Shown here piece by piece: positions 1 to 8,503 of a stretch of 64,000 bases of DNA. The translations under genes and the position numbers were made by a program. The DNA is from Halovulum marinum (GTDB taxonomy: Bacteria > Pseudomonadota > Alphaproteobacteria > Rhodobacterales > Rhodobacteraceae). Within the stretch, counting starts at the first letter, position 1. Each line of letters starts with the position of its first letter. The stretch lies in assembly GCF_009697225.1 (NCBI RefSeq), contig NZ_WIND01000003.1:186001-250000 (forward strand), in the 5' to 3' direction. Below the pieces are notes generated by a model, which saw only the letters and a program-made list of their open reading frames with translations, was not told the DNA's origin and searched no databases.

Positions 1-363
1 TGCGACGATATCCGCCGGGAAGACACCGGGAAGGCTATCTTGATAGGTGTGTATGTCGAAGACATGATCCCTAGCACACTTCCCTCACGGTTTTCACTAA
101 GTATTTGGACCAAATTTTTTGGAATTTCATCAGGAAATCATCCGTTTAAAGTAGAAATAGACTTCCCTGGCGGGCACAAATTTGAGTGGCCAGGCGAAGT
201 TGATATCAGTGATCCTAATGTCCCCACATCGTTGTTCGCCGCAGGAATTCCCGCGGTGGTAAAGGAGGCAGGTCTCATCAAGGCACAACTTTATATTTCC
301 GGGAAGAACATAGACGCTGGCGAACTGTTGGTTAGAGAACCACAGCCCCCCGCCAAAGAGTAA
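1..363 (+). CDS. Small DUF6941-like protein, 5' end outside window
   Basis: The frame is open from base 1 (it reads CDDIRRE before the TTG at 40), so the gene starts to the left of the window and only its last 120 codons are present. The sequence CDDIRRE...ILIGVYVEDMI resembles the opening of DUF6941-type proteins, a family without known function; this is a match from memory and is weak. There is no signal peptide or membrane segment. Base composition is clearly lower in GC than the genes that follow, and the low-GC stretch ends at about 440, beside the stop of the next gene. This suggests the edge of acquired DNA. Confidence 0.55.
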   Translation, partial: CDDIRREDTGKAILIGVYVEDMIPSTLPSRFSLSIWTKFFGISSGNHPFKVEIDFPGGHKFEWPGEVDISDPNVPTSLFAAGIPAVVKEAGLIKAQLYISGKNIDAGELLVREPQPPAKE

Positions 364-439
364 CATCGCGGAAATGTCTTCATCAGACGATCAGATCTTC
401 AAGACTTCAATCAAATCAGATCGCAATACATACACCCCC

Positions 440-1105
440 TCAATAATCCGACACCAGCAACCGGACCGCCGCCTCGTCTTCCTCGACGTCGGCGAACCGG
501 CCGATGGGCTGTTCGAACACGTTGTCGGTCTTGTCGTCGTTCACCGTCGAGACCTCGCCGATCAGGGTGTCGCCGTCCTCGGGCCAGAAGGCGTGCCAGA
601 TGCCGGGCATCAGGGTGACGGATTCGCCGGGTTTCAGCTTGATCCGCCCGCCCGCCTGCACTGTCCTCGGCACGCCGTCGCAGGGCACGGTCACGTCGGA
701 CTGGCGGTCGATGCCGCCGTCCCCGGCCGGGGCGTAAAGCTCGATGATCAGGTCGGCGCCGCCGCGGTTGATGATGTCCTCGGCCTTGATGTCGTGGCGG
801 TGCATCGGCGACAGCTGGTGCCGGCGCGAGATCATGATCTTCTCGGCGTAGAGCATGCCTTTGCCCTTGCCCAGATCGCCCAGCGTGCCGTTGCGGGTGG
901 TGAACAGGAACAGCCCCATCTCGTCGAAGCGGCCCTGGCCGTAATCGGTGATGTCCCAGCCCAGCCCGCGCTCGCGGATCATCCCGGCGTCGTCGGCGCG
1001 GATCTGCTCGGGCGTCCAGTAGGCGAACGGCGGCAGGATGTGGCCGAAGCTGCGGATGAAGGCATCGCCCTCGGTGAGGATCCGGTTGATCTGCGAGCGT
1101 TTCAT
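440..1105 (-). CDS. D-lyxose ketol-isomerase family sugar isomerase
   Basis: A 221-residue cupin-type isomerase of the D-lyxose/D-mannose isomerase family, expected to interconvert D-lyxose and D-xylulose (or D-mannose and D-fructose) in the cytoplasm with a divalent metal. The metal ligands are visible as His102, His104 and Glu109 in MHRHDIKAED and His171 in GIWHAF, followed by the conserved INRGG. Length is normal for the family. It is a single-gene unit; the ATG at 1105 is the only sensible start. The exact sugar cannot be read from the sequence. Confidence 0.85.
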   Translation of the reverse strand: MKRSQINRILTEGDAFIRSFGHILPPFAYWTPEQIRADDAGMIRERGLGWDITDYGQGRFDEMGLFLFTTRNGTLGDLGKGKGMLYAEKIMISRRHQLSPMHRHDIKAEDIINRGGADLIIELYAPAGDGGIDRQSDVTVPCDGVPRTVQAGGRIKLKPGESVTLMPGIWHAFWPEDGDTLIGEVSTVNDDKTDNVFEQPIGRFADVEEDEAAVRLLVSDY

Positions 1106-1179
1106 GGGGCTGCGTCCTTCGCGTGACCTGGGGGTGCTGGCCCGGTTTTACGAGAGCGCGGCGGCGGACGCCAGTGCGA

Positions 1180-1812
1180 TCAGGCCTCCAGCTCGGCATC
1201 CCAGTAGAGGTAGTCCATCCAGCTTTCGTGCAGGTGGTTCGGCGGGAACTTGCGGCCGGTGTTCTGCAGCTCTCCGGGGCGCGGCTCGCGCGGGGGCTTG
1301 CGCAGCGACATGTGGGCCTGGCGCAGCGTGCGCGCGCCCTTGCGCAGGTTGCAGGGGCCGCAGGCGGCGACCACGTTCTCCCACGTGGTGCGGCCGCCGC
1401 GGGCGCGGGGGATCACGTGGTCGAAGGTCATCTCGCCGCGCGCGCCGCAGTACTGGCAGCGGAACTCGTCGCGCAGGAACAGGTTGAAGCGGGTGAAGGC
1501 GGCGGTGCGCGCGGGGCGCACGAAGTCCTTGAGCACCACCACCGAGGGGATGCGCAGCGTCATCGACGGCGAGCGCACCACCTGCTCGTATTCCGAGATC
1601 ACCGTCACGCGGTCGAGGAAGGCGGCCTTCACCGCCTCCTGCCAGGGCCACAGCGACAGCGGCAGGTAGCTGAGCGGGCGGAAGTCGGCGTTCAGCACCA
1701 GCGCCGGGTGGTCGCGGGCCCCCGCCGGTTGTCGGATGAACTCCGGTGTGGCCCCCGGTGTGGCCCCCGTCCGGCCGGCCGTGTGGCTGGCCGCGTGGTT
1801 GGTGGTCTGCAT
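1180..1812 (-). CDS. HNH endonuclease
   Basis: A 210-residue HNH nuclease. The zinc-ribbon HNH core is complete: Cys119-x2-Cys122, Asp131-His132 (FDHVIPRARGG), Asn146, and Cys151-x2-Cys154-Asn155 (CGPCN). The first 30 residues are low complexity. I place the start at the ATG at 1812 because the open frame further upstream is non-conserved and runs through a good promoter at 1891-1918. Single-gene HNH proteins like this are widespread in alphaproteobacteria and are not by themselves evidence of a mobile element; the cellular role is unknown. Confidence 0.85.
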   Translation of the reverse strand: MQTTNHAASHTAGRTGATPGATPEFIRQPAGARDHPALVLNADFRPLSYLPLSLWPWQEAVKAAFLDRVTVISEYEQVVRSPSMTLRIPSVVVLKDFVRPARTAAFTRFNLFLRDEFRCQYCGARGEMTFDHVIPRARGGRTTWENVVAACGPCNLRKGARTLRQAHMSLRKPPREPRPGELQNTGRKFPPNHLHESWMDYLYWDAELEA

Positions 1813-1890
1813 GGCGAGTCGTTTCCCTGTCCTGCCCGTGCCCCGATCAGACGCTGCGGCGGACGGGACGCGCCCGTCCCTGATAGTCTG

Positions 1891-1918
1891 ACTATATCTC
1901 GGCCCGGACGCCGCGCAA
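1891..1918 (-). promoter_or_regulatory. Promoter of the HNH gene
   Basis: On the minus strand, TTGCGC (1913-1918) and TATAGT (1891-1896) are separated by 16 bases, a near-consensus sigma-70 promoter. The -10 overlaps a perfect palindrome ATAGTC-T-GACTAT (1883-1895), and a GGGACG/CGTCCC stem lies just downstream in the leader (1865-1880). No regulator is identified. Confidence 0.55.
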
Positions 1919-2012
1919 GCCCCCAGATGATGCGGGTGGCCGACTGTTGCCGGCACCATAGGCGGGGCCGCTGACGGTTTCGTGACGCCGTGCGCGACCA
2001 CGGCCCGCTTGC

Positions 2013-2018
2013 TATACT
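2013..2018 (+). promoter_or_regulatory. Candidate -10 element of the VOC gene
   Basis: TATACT ends 7 bases before the A of the ATG at 2026, so a transcript from it would start at or next to the start codon (leaderless). No clear -35 is seen and there is no Shine-Dalgarno sequence in front of the ATG. Confidence 0.3.
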
Positions 2019-2025
2019 GCGCCGC

Positions 2026-2481
2026 ATGAGCACCGAGACCAAGCCCCCGCCGTGCCCCGGCATCCTGGAGACCGGGATCTATGCCGACGATCTGGACGCC
2101 GCGACGCGGTTCTACCGGGATCTGCTGGGACTCGAGGTTCTGGTCGCAAAGCCCGGCCGGCACGTGTTTTTCCGGCTGCCCACGGGGATGCTGCTGGTGT
2201 TCCGGGCGGCGGCGACGCGGGTCTCGGGCGACCCGGCGCGGCCCGGCCATCTGGCGCATGGCGCCGAGGGGCCGGGGCATGTCTGCTTCGCCGCCACGGG
2301 CGACGCGCTGGACCGCTGGCGCGCACATCTGCAGGCCGCCGGCGTCGCCATCGAGGACGATTTCGAATGGCCGAACGGCGCGCGCTCGATCTACGTGCGC
2401 GACCCGGCCGGCAACTCGGTCGAGTTCGCCGAGCCGCGGCTGTGGGGCATCACCCTGCCGCCGGCAGCACCCGCCGGATGA
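2026..2481 (+). CDS. VOC (glyoxalase/bleomycin-resistance fold) family protein
   Basis: A 151-residue vicinal-oxygen-chelate protein with two beta-alpha-beta-beta-beta halves: GIYADDLDAATRFYRDLLGLEVL near the N-terminus and HVCFAATGDALDRWRAHL plus YVRDPAGNSVEFAEP in the second half. Likely metal ligands are His85 and Glu134. The family includes glyoxalases, extradiol dioxygenases and fosfomycin-modifying enzymes, and the reaction cannot be assigned here. A GTG further upstream (1990) is possible, but the ATG at 2026 starts right before the conserved domain. The 3' end overlaps the convergent esterase gene by 32 bases. Confidence 0.8.
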   Translation: MSTETKPPPCPGILETGIYADDLDAATRFYRDLLGLEVLVAKPGRHVFFRLPTGMLLVFRAAATRVSGDPARPGHLAHGAEGPGHVCFAATGDALDRWRAHLQAAGVAIEDDFEWPNGARSIYVRDPAGNSVEFAEPRLWGITLPPAAPAG

Positions 2482-3112
2482 ACTCCAGCGCCAGGCCCAG
2501 ACCGTCGGGGGCGATGCCGTGCGCCATGCCTTTGGAGACATGGGTGCCGACCTCGAACCCGGCGGCGCGCAGCGCCTCGGCGGCCTCGGGCAGGCTGGAG
2601 GGCGGCACCACCTCGTCGAGATCGCCGTGGATCAGAAGCACCGGCGGGTGCGTCCTGGCGTCCGGCGCCAGCCGCTCGGGCGCCAGCAGCCGGCCGGAGA
2701 AGCCGACCACGCCGGCGAGCGCGCGGGCGCGGCGCGGGGCGACGTGCAGGGCCATCATCGTGCCCTGCGAGAAGCCGACCAGCACCGTGCGCTCGGGGCC
2801 GATGCCGGTGCGCCGCTCGGCCGCGTCCAGCCAGTCGTTCAGCGCCGAGACCGAGGCCGCCATGCCGCTCATCGCCTGCTCCTGGGACGAGCCGTCGAGA
2901 TAGGGGATCGGGAACCACTGCCGGCCGAACGGATTGGCGACGCAGGGCTGCGGCGCGTCGGGCGCGAGGAACATGGTGTCGGGCAGATGCTCGGCCAGCG
3001 GTTCGGCCAGCCCGATCAGGTCGTTGCCGTCGGCGCCGTAGCCGTGCAGGAAGATCACCAGCGAGCCGGCCTGCCCCGAGACCGCGCGCCGTTCCGGCCC
3101 GTTCAACGTCAT
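2450..3112 (-). CDS. Carboxylesterase/phospholipase family alpha/beta hydrolase
   Basis: A 220-residue serine hydrolase of the carboxylesterase 2/phospholipase group, cytoplasmic, acting on short-chain esters or lysophospholipids. The nucleophile is Ser115 in GFSQG; Asp166 (IHGDLDEVVP) and His198 (GMAHGI) complete the triad; HGYGADGND near residue 23 forms the oxyanion region. The start at 3112 overlaps the stop of the upstream glycosylase gene by ATGA, so the two are translationally coupled. A longer upstream open frame exists but has no conserved content. The 3' end overlaps the convergent VOC gene. Confidence 0.85.
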   Translation of the reverse strand: MTLNGPERRAVSGQAGSLVIFLHGYGADGNDLIGLAEPLAEHLPDTMFLAPDAPQPCVANPFGRQWFPIPYLDGSSQEQAMSGMAASVSALNDWLDAAERRTGIGPERTVLVGFSQGTMMALHVAPRRARALAGVVGFSGRLLAPERLAPDARTHPPVLLIHGDLDEVVPPSSLPEAAEALRAAGFEVGTHVSKGMAHGIAPDGLGLALEFIRRVLPAAG

Positions 3113-3747
3113 GTCCGTACTCCTTCGCGTTGCCTGAGGGCCGCGTAGTATTGCCAAAGCAGCGTGGCTGCAACGGTGCGCCAGGGCGACCAGTCCGCGG
3201 CCATCGCGCGCAGGGCCTTCTCGGACGGCCGCGCGTCGAGCCCGAAGGCGCTGCGGGCGGCCTCCTGCAGGGCCAGATCGCCCGCCGCGAACAGGTCCGG
3301 ACGGCCGAGCGAGAACATGCCGTAGATCTCGGCGGTCCAGGTGCCGATGCCGGGCACGCGGGTCAGCTCGGCCACCATCTGCGCGTCGGGCAGGCCGTGC
3401 AGCGTCTCGAAGTCGAGGCCGCTGCCGGCCAGCGCCAGCGCGTAGCGGATCTTCTGCCGCGATAGGCCGCAGGCCCGCAGCGCGGCCTCGCCCCCTGCCG
3501 ACACCGCGCCCGGCGTGATCAGCGCCGCGTCGCACAGCCGCGCCCAGACCGCGTCGGCCGACGCCACCGAGACCTGCTGCGAGACGATCGCCGAGAACAG
3601 CGCGCCGAAGCCGCCGGCGCGGCGCCGGATGCGCACCGGGCCGGCGATTTCGGCGGCGCGCGCCAGCGCCGGCTCGCGCGCCGCCAGCCAGGCGACGCCG
3701 CGGGCGACCTCGGCGTCGCAGGTCAGGATGCGGGGCGGGACGGACAT
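3109..3747 (-). CDS. DNA-3-methyladenine glycosylase II family (AlkA-like)
   Basis: A 212-residue HhH-GPD base-excision glycosylase that would remove alkylated purines. The helix-hairpin-helix (LTRVPGIGTWTAEIYGMFSLGRPD, about residues 128-151) is followed by the catalytic Asp157 in AAGDLAL. The N-terminal AlkA domain is short, as in the compact alphaproteobacterial form. I prefer the ATG at 3747 to the one at 3777, because 3777 coincides with the start of a decayed MFS gene on the other strand and neither ATG has a convincing ribosome binding site. It is coupled by ATGA to the esterase gene. Confidence 0.82.
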   Translation of the reverse strand: MSVPPRILTCDAEVARGVAWLAAREPALARAAEIAGPVRIRRRAGGFGALFSAIVSQQVSVASADAVWARLCDAALITPGAVSAGGEAALRACGLSRQKIRYALALAGSGLDFETLHGLPDAQMVAELTRVPGIGTWTAEIYGMFSLGRPDLFAAGDLALQEAARSAFGLDARPSEKALRAMAADWSPWRTVAATLLWQYYAALRQREGVRT

Positions 3748-3776
3748 CGGCGCGCGGAACTTTACGACAAGGGGCA

Positions 3777-4170
3777 TTGTTCGAAGAATTGAGACCGAGC
3801 CAATCAGATCGCCGCGCCCGGCGCAATGTCGCCGTACTGGTGGGCGCGCAGACGGTGCCGGGCGCGCAGATGCCGATGCATTTCGTGCTGGCGGGCTGTC
3901 CGGGCAACTGCCGAGCCCCGAGAAAATGCCGGGCCGCGCTGCCGACTTCGGTGACGATGCTGGCGACGATGATCGCCGCCCCCGCGGCGTCGGCGCCGAT
4001 GCAGCGGCGCGGGCGGCAGTTCGGCTTCATCATGGGCACGGGGTTCGGCGCGCCGGCGCGGTCCCGGCGCATGTGCTGGCGATGATCGTGCCGTCGTTCT
4101 TCACCGGTCATCTGATCGCCCGGTTCGGCGCCGGGCGGACCATCGCCGCCGGCCTGCAGCTGCCGGCCTG
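3777..4170 (+). pseudogene. Decayed MFS transporter gene
   Basis: Frame 1 from 3777 reads FEELRPSQSDRRARRNVAVL, then GAQMPMHFVLAG, ALPTSVTML and APMQRRGRQFGF, the start of a known alphaproteobacterial MFS family (first two membrane helices, then the loop with MQR.GRR). After about 4055 the match jumps to another frame, reading HVLAMIVPSFFTGHLIARFG (4067-4130), which belongs to a loop far downstream in that family. The gene is therefore frameshifted with a large internal deletion, and the original ATG appears mutated to TTG. The remnant ends before the convergent phytoene-synthase-like gene. Recognition is from memory of the family. Confidence 0.65.
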
Positions 4171-4266
4171 CTGCTGCCGGGCTGCGGCTGCCGGGCTGCG
4201 CCGGCGTGGTCGCGCTGTCAGGGGGCGCGCAGCTGGCGCTCGCCCCGGTGCGGCGCTCGGCCCGAG

Positions 4267-5046
4267 CTACCAGCGGCCGGTGGTCGCGGCCCATAGCAGC
4301 GTCGCGCGGCGGCGGAATTCCGAGCGCGCGGGCGGCGCCTTCAGGACCGCCTCGGGCCGGTTGCGGGCGGCCCTGAGGGTCGCGCCGGCCTGCCAGCCGG
4401 CGAGGAAGGCGGGCCGTACCGCCGCCGGCACCGTGCCGCGCTGGCTACGCGTATGTTTCAGCGTTTCCAGCGCCTTGTCGGCCAAGGCTCGCACCGCGTC
4501 CGCGCCGCCCGGCGGCGGCAGCGGCTGGGCGTGGGCGGCGATCAGCGCCGGCAGCGCGGCGATCAGGCTGGCGGCGGCGGCGGCGGTGCCGTGAGCGCGC
4601 GCAAGCGGCTGCAGGCCGGGGTCCGCGCCCAGCGCCCGGGCCGCGAGCCAGGTCAGCCCGCCGCCGGTCGCATCCAGCCAGGCCCAGAGCGCGTCGTCGT
4701 CCGCGTGCGGTTCGGGCGCGATGTCGCGGTGCCGCGCGGCGATCGCTGCGTCGAACGGCGCGCGCGGCAGGTCGTGCGTGGCGATCGCCTCGGCCAGCGG
4801 CGTGACCACCTCGTGCCGGCGCGGCGGCCGGCCCTCGTAGATCTCGGCGATGGCGTCGGTCCACCACTGCAGGCGCATGGCGGCGATCGTCGGCTCGGCG
4901 GTGACCCAGGGGGCGCGGGCGACCTCGAGGTTGAAGGCATAAAGCGCCAGCAGCGCGCCGCGCCGGTCGGGCGGCGCGGTCATCGCCGCGGCGAAGCGGT
5001 CCGAGTCGGCGCGCGCGACATGCTGCGCGCAGAGATCGAGGCTCAT
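4267..5046 (-). CDS. Squalene/phytoene synthase family protein (NDUFAF6-like)
   Basis: A 259-residue all-helical protein of the squalene/phytoene synthase superfamily (RRGALLALYAFNLEVAR, MRLQWWTDAIAEIYEG). The Asp-rich DxxxD substrate motifs of true phytoene synthases are poorly kept: the first is replaced by LYAFNLEVA and the second by WLDATGG. In alphaproteobacteria such short members resemble the mitochondrial complex I assembly factor NDUFAF6, so prenyl condensation is not certain. The start at 5046 overlaps the citramalate synthase stop by ATGA, indicating an operon. No crt genes are in the window. Confidence 0.75.
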   Translation of the reverse strand: MSLDLCAQHVARADSDRFAAAMTAPPDRRGALLALYAFNLEVARAPWVTAEPTIAAMRLQWWTDAIAEIYEGRPPRRHEVVTPLAEAIATHDLPRAPFDAAIAARHRDIAPEPHADDDALWAWLDATGGGLTWLAARALGADPGLQPLARAHGTAAAAASLIAALPALIAAHAQPLPPPGGADAVRALADKALETLKHTRSQRGTVPAAVRPAFLAGWQAGATLRAARNRPEAVLKAPPARSEFRRRATLLWAATTGRW

Positions 5047-6677
5047 CGCGGCGCGGCCACCGGCTGCACGCCGTCGCGGATCAGCTTCCAGGTGATCGCA
5101 TCAACCAGCGCCTGGAACGAGGCGTCGACGATGTTGGCCGAAACGCCGACGGTGGACCAACGGCGGCCCTGCGCGTCCTCGCTGTCGACCAGCACGCGGG
5201 TCACCGCCTCGGTGCCGCCGTTGGTGATGCGCACCCGGAAGTCGACCAGGTGCAGGTCCTCGATCGCCGCCTGGTACGGGCCGAGATCCTTGGCCAGCGC
5301 CCGCGACAGCGCGTTCACCGGGCCCTGGTCCGAGCCGGTCTCGTCGACCGAGTCCGACACCGACATCAGCCGCTCGTCGCCGATGTTGACCACCACCACC
5401 GCCTCGGAGACGGTGATCATCTCGTGCAGGGCGTTGTAGCGGCGGTCGACGGTGACGCGGTAGCGCTCGACCTCGAAGAAGCGCGGCAGCTGGCCGAGGT
5501 GGCGGCGGGCGACCAGATCGAACGAGGCCTCGGCGCTGTCGTAGGCGTAGCCGCGGTCCTCGCGCTGCTTCACGTCGGTCAGGATCGCGGCGAGGCGCGG
5601 ATCGCCCTTCGCGACCGGCAGCCCGGCGGCCTCGAGCCGCTCGCGCAGGTTGGACTGCCCGGCCTGGTTCGACATCGGCACGTTGCGCACGTTGCCGACC
5701 CGCTCGGGCGGGATGTGCTCGTAGGTGGTCGGGTCCTTCAGGATCGCCGAGGCGTGCAGCCCGGCCTTGTGGGTGAACGCGGAGGCGCCGACATAGGGCG
5801 CGGCGCGGTTCGGCACCCGGTTCAGGATGTCGTCCAGCAGCCGCGAGGTGCGGGTCAGGCTGGCCAGCGCCGCCGCATCGACGCCGATCTCGAACCGGCT
5901 GGCGTAGGGCTCCTTCAGCAGCAGCGTCGGGATCAGCGAAACGAGGTTGGCGTTGCCGCAGCGCTCGCCCAGTCCGTTGAGCGTGCCCTGGACCTGCCGC
6001 GCCCCGGCGGCGACGGCGACCAGCGAGTTGGCGACCGCGTTCTCGGTGTCGTTGTGGGTGTGGATGCCGAGGCGCTCGCCGGGCACGCCGGCCTCGATCA
6101 CCTGCATGACGCCCTTGCGCACGTCGTGCGGCAGCGCGCCGCCATTGGTGTCGCACAGCACCACCCAGCGCGCGCCGGCCTCGAAGGCGGCCTTGACGCA
6201 GGCCAGCGCGTAGTCCGGGTTGGCCCTGAGGCCGTCGAAGAAATGCTCGGCGTCGAACAGCGCCTCGCGGCCCTCGGCGACGATATGGGCGATCGAGGCG
6301 CGGATGTTCTCGAGGTTCTCGTCCAGGCCGATGCCCAGCGCGGTCTCGACGTGGAAGTCGTGGGTCTTGCCGACCAGGCAGACCGCGGGCGTGCCGGCGT
6401 TCATCACCGCCGCCAACACCTCGTCGTTGGCGGCCGACCGGCCGGCGCGCTTGGTCATGCCGAAGGCGGTGAAGGTGGCGCGGGTCCGCGGCGCCTGGGC
6501 GAAGAAGTCGCTGTCGGTGGGGTTCGCGCCGGGCCAGCCGCCCTCGATATAGTCGAGCCCCAGCGCGTCCAGGGCCTTGGCGATGCGGGTCTTGTCCTCG
6601 AGCGAGAAGTCGACGCCCTGGGTCTGCTGGCCGTCGCGCAGCGTGGTGTCGAAGAGGTACAGGCGTTCGCGGGTCAT
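5043..6677 (-). CDS. cimA: (R)-citramalate synthase
   Basis: A 544-residue HMGL-like enzyme that condenses pyruvate with acetyl-CoA to citramalate, the entry to threonine-independent isoleucine synthesis. The catalytic barrel starts with YLFDTTLRDGQQTQGVDF and has the metal motif HTHND (GERLGIHTHNDTENAVANS) and the strand NGLGERCGNANL. The C-terminal LeuA dimerisation/regulatory domain follows (VDFRVRITNGGTEAVTRV), so feedback control by isoleucine is likely. TTLRDG with QTQG separates it from 2-isopropylmalate synthase. The start at 6677 has an AAAGG-type ribosome binding site; the ATG at 6704 has none. Confidence 0.9.
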   Translation of the reverse strand: MTRERLYLFDTTLRDGQQTQGVDFSLEDKTRIAKALDALGLDYIEGGWPGANPTDSDFFAQAPRTRATFTAFGMTKRAGRSAANDEVLAAVMNAGTPAVCLVGKTHDFHVETALGIGLDENLENIRASIAHIVAEGREALFDAEHFFDGLRANPDYALACVKAAFEAGARWVVLCDTNGGALPHDVRKGVMQVIEAGVPGERLGIHTHNDTENAVANSLVAVAAGARQVQGTLNGLGERCGNANLVSLIPTLLLKEPYASRFEIGVDAAALASLTRTSRLLDDILNRVPNRAAPYVGASAFTHKAGLHASAILKDPTTYEHIPPERVGNVRNVPMSNQAGQSNLRERLEAAGLPVAKGDPRLAAILTDVKQREDRGYAYDSAEASFDLVARRHLGQLPRFFEVERYRVTVDRRYNALHEMITVSEAVVVVNIGDERLMSVSDSVDETGSDQGPVNALSRALAKDLGPYQAAIEDLHLVDFRVRITNGGTEAVTRVLVDSEDAQGRRWSTVGVSANIVDASFQALVDAITWKLIRDGVQPVAAPR

Positions 6678-6759
6678 GGCGCGGCCTTTCGGAAGCAGGC
6701 GCACGGGGCAGGCGTCGGATGCCTCCGGCGGGGATATTTGGAGACGGTGGAAGGGGGGC

Positions 6760-6792
6760 TCATTGCAGCGCCTCGAGCTTGGCCGGATCGAA
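6760..6792 (-). pseudogene. Orphan tail of the ancestral cysS gene
   Basis: Read on the minus strand, 6792-6760 encodes FDPAKLEALQ followed by a TGA stop. This is what I recall as the C-terminal tail typical of Rhodobacteraceae cysteinyl-tRNA synthetases, but it lies 30 bases behind the stop of the present cysS and in another frame. The GC-rich character resumes at about 6793. It appears to be the displaced original 3' end. Confidence 0.55.
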
Positions 6793-6821
6793 GTGAAGCA
6801 CTAGGCAAGATATTGATACCA

Positions 6822-8282
6822 CTACTCCCATTCGCTTAGAGCTTCGTTGATCTCGCGAATGATACGATCATTTGCTTCATCGGTCGCAAAGTCCGGGTTT
6901 GTAAACTTCCAAGTCTCTCCGTTAGGATCATTCGATAGTGGCTGAACTCCCAAGCTGTGCAGCACGGAACGAATTTTATCGGCCGCCTCATAGTTCCGCC
7001 GGCTTCTCTCTTCACTCCACTTGAAAACCGCCTCATAGATCGCATCGCGAGCATCGCTGGAAAGCCACGGCAGATCAAAGAGAGCATCATAATCTGCCTG
7101 GTGCGCTAGCAGGCCGAGCAGGTTCGCGCCGCAAACCAGTTCGTCTATACGTCCCGCTTTTTCAAGTTCGAACAGGACTCCCATAGCACCTGGCGTATCG
7201 AGGTCATTGGCCAAGTGTTTGATCACTTCTTGCGGGGCGGCCACATTCCTATTGTGACTTTCGGGCGGCCCAACTAGCGACCACCAGCGCTTTAGGTGAT
7301 TTCGGGCAATTTGCGCCTTTTCGTTAGTCCAATCCATGGGCTTACGATAGTGCGTCATAAGCAGCACGAAGCGGATCACCTCGCCCGGGATGTCCTGGTC
7401 CAGCAGGTCGCGGACGGTGAAGAAGTTGCCCAGGCTCTTCGACATCTTCCTGCCCTCGACCTGCAGCATCTCGTTGTGCAGCCAGGTGCGCGCGAAGGTG
7501 CCGTCGCCGCAGGCGCAGGTGGACTGGGCGATTTCGTTCTCGTGGTGCGGAAACTGCAGATCGATGCCGCCGGCGTGGATGTCGAAGCTCTCGCCCAGGA
7601 TCGCGCGCGCCATCGCCGAGCATTCGATGTGCCAGCCGGGCCGGCCGCGGCCCCAGGGGCTGTCCCAGCCCGGGGTCTCGTCGTCCGAGGGTTTCCACAG
7701 CACGAAGTCCATCGGATCGCGCTTGTAGGGCGCGACCTCGACCCGCGCGCCGGCGATCATGTCGTCGAGGCTGCGGCCCGAGAGCCGCCCGTAGCCGGGG
7801 TATTTGGAAACCTCGAACAGCACGTGCCCTTCGGCCGCATAGGCGCAGCCCTGCGCGATCAGCTCCCCGATCATCGCGACCATCTGGCCGATGTAGTCGG
7901 TGGCGCGCGGCTCGTGCGTCGGCCGCAGCGCGCCCAGCGCGTCCATGTCGTCGTGATACCAGCCGATCGTCTGGTCGGTCAGCGCGCGCACGATCGCGGT
8001 CAGCGGCCGCGCATCGCCCGCCGCCTGCATCTCGCGCGCCCGCGCGTTGATCTTGTCGTCGACGTCGGTGAAGTTGCGCACGAAGGTCACATGGCCCGCG
8101 CCGTAAGCCTGCCGCAGCAGGCGGTAGAGTACGTCGTAGACCACCACCGGGCGCGCATTGCCCAGGTGCGCGCGGTCGTAGACCGTCGGCCCGCACTGGT
8201 AGAGCCGCACGTTCGCCGGGTCGAGCGGGCGGAACGCCTCCTTGCGGCGGGTCAGCGTGTTGTGAAGCTGGATCTCGGTCAT
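6822..8282 (-). CDS. cysS: Cysteinyl-tRNA synthetase (mosaic 3' end)
   Basis: A 486-residue class I synthetase that charges tRNA-Cys. Zinc and signature motifs are present: [15 protein letters not shown] (with the HIGH-equivalent HLGN), [15 protein letters not shown] and KMSKS. Up to about residue 310 (down to 7380) the DNA is as GC-rich as its neighbours. From about 7340 to 6795 it is about half AT, encoding the anticodon-binding and C-terminal part ([16 protein letters not shown] to INEALSEWE). The ancestral tail persists just downstream (6760-6792). The frame is intact and the protein is probably functional. Confidence 0.9.
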   Translation of the reverse strand: MTEIQLHNTLTRRKEAFRPLDPANVRLYQCGPTVYDRAHLGNARPVVVYDVLYRLLRQAYGAGHVTFVRNFTDVDDKINARAREMQAAGDARPLTAIVRALTDQTIGWYHDDMDALGALRPTHEPRATDYIGQMVAMIGELIAQGCAYAAEGHVLFEVSKYPGYGRLSGRSLDDMIAGARVEVAPYKRDPMDFVLWKPSDDETPGWDSPWGRGRPGWHIECSAMARAILGESFDIHAGGIDLQFPHHENEIAQSTCACGDGTFARTWLHNEMLQVEGRKMSKSLGNFFTVRDLLDQDIPGEVIRFVLLMTHYRKPMDWTNEKAQIARNHLKRWWSLVGPPESHNRNVAAPQEVIKHLANDLDTPGAMGVLFELEKAGRIDELVCGANLLGLLAHQADYDALFDLPWLSSDARDAIYEAVFKWSEERSRRNYEAADKIRSVLHSLGVQPLSNDPNGETWKFTNPDFATDEANDRIIREINEALSEWE

Positions 8283-8503
8283 GGCGCGGGGTCCGGGCGG
8301 GTTCGGGCCCGCGGCGGCCTGCCAGTCTTCGGGAAGAAAAGGACGACGCGCCGCGGACGGATGTCAGCGGATAATGCAGATCTCGGCGATGGTGCGGGCG
8401 CGGCTCGTCATGGGCCGGGACCATGCCCCTATGGGCGCCGAAACGCAAGTTGTAATCGCCCGGTGCCGGGCGCAGGCTGCCGGCAGCAATCAGGAGAGCC
8501 GCC

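Noticed and set aside
4267-5046. Carotenoid phytoene synthase (crtB)
   Set aside because: Short length and eroded Asp-rich motifs, with no carotenoid genes nearby; it fits the NDUFAF6-like group better.
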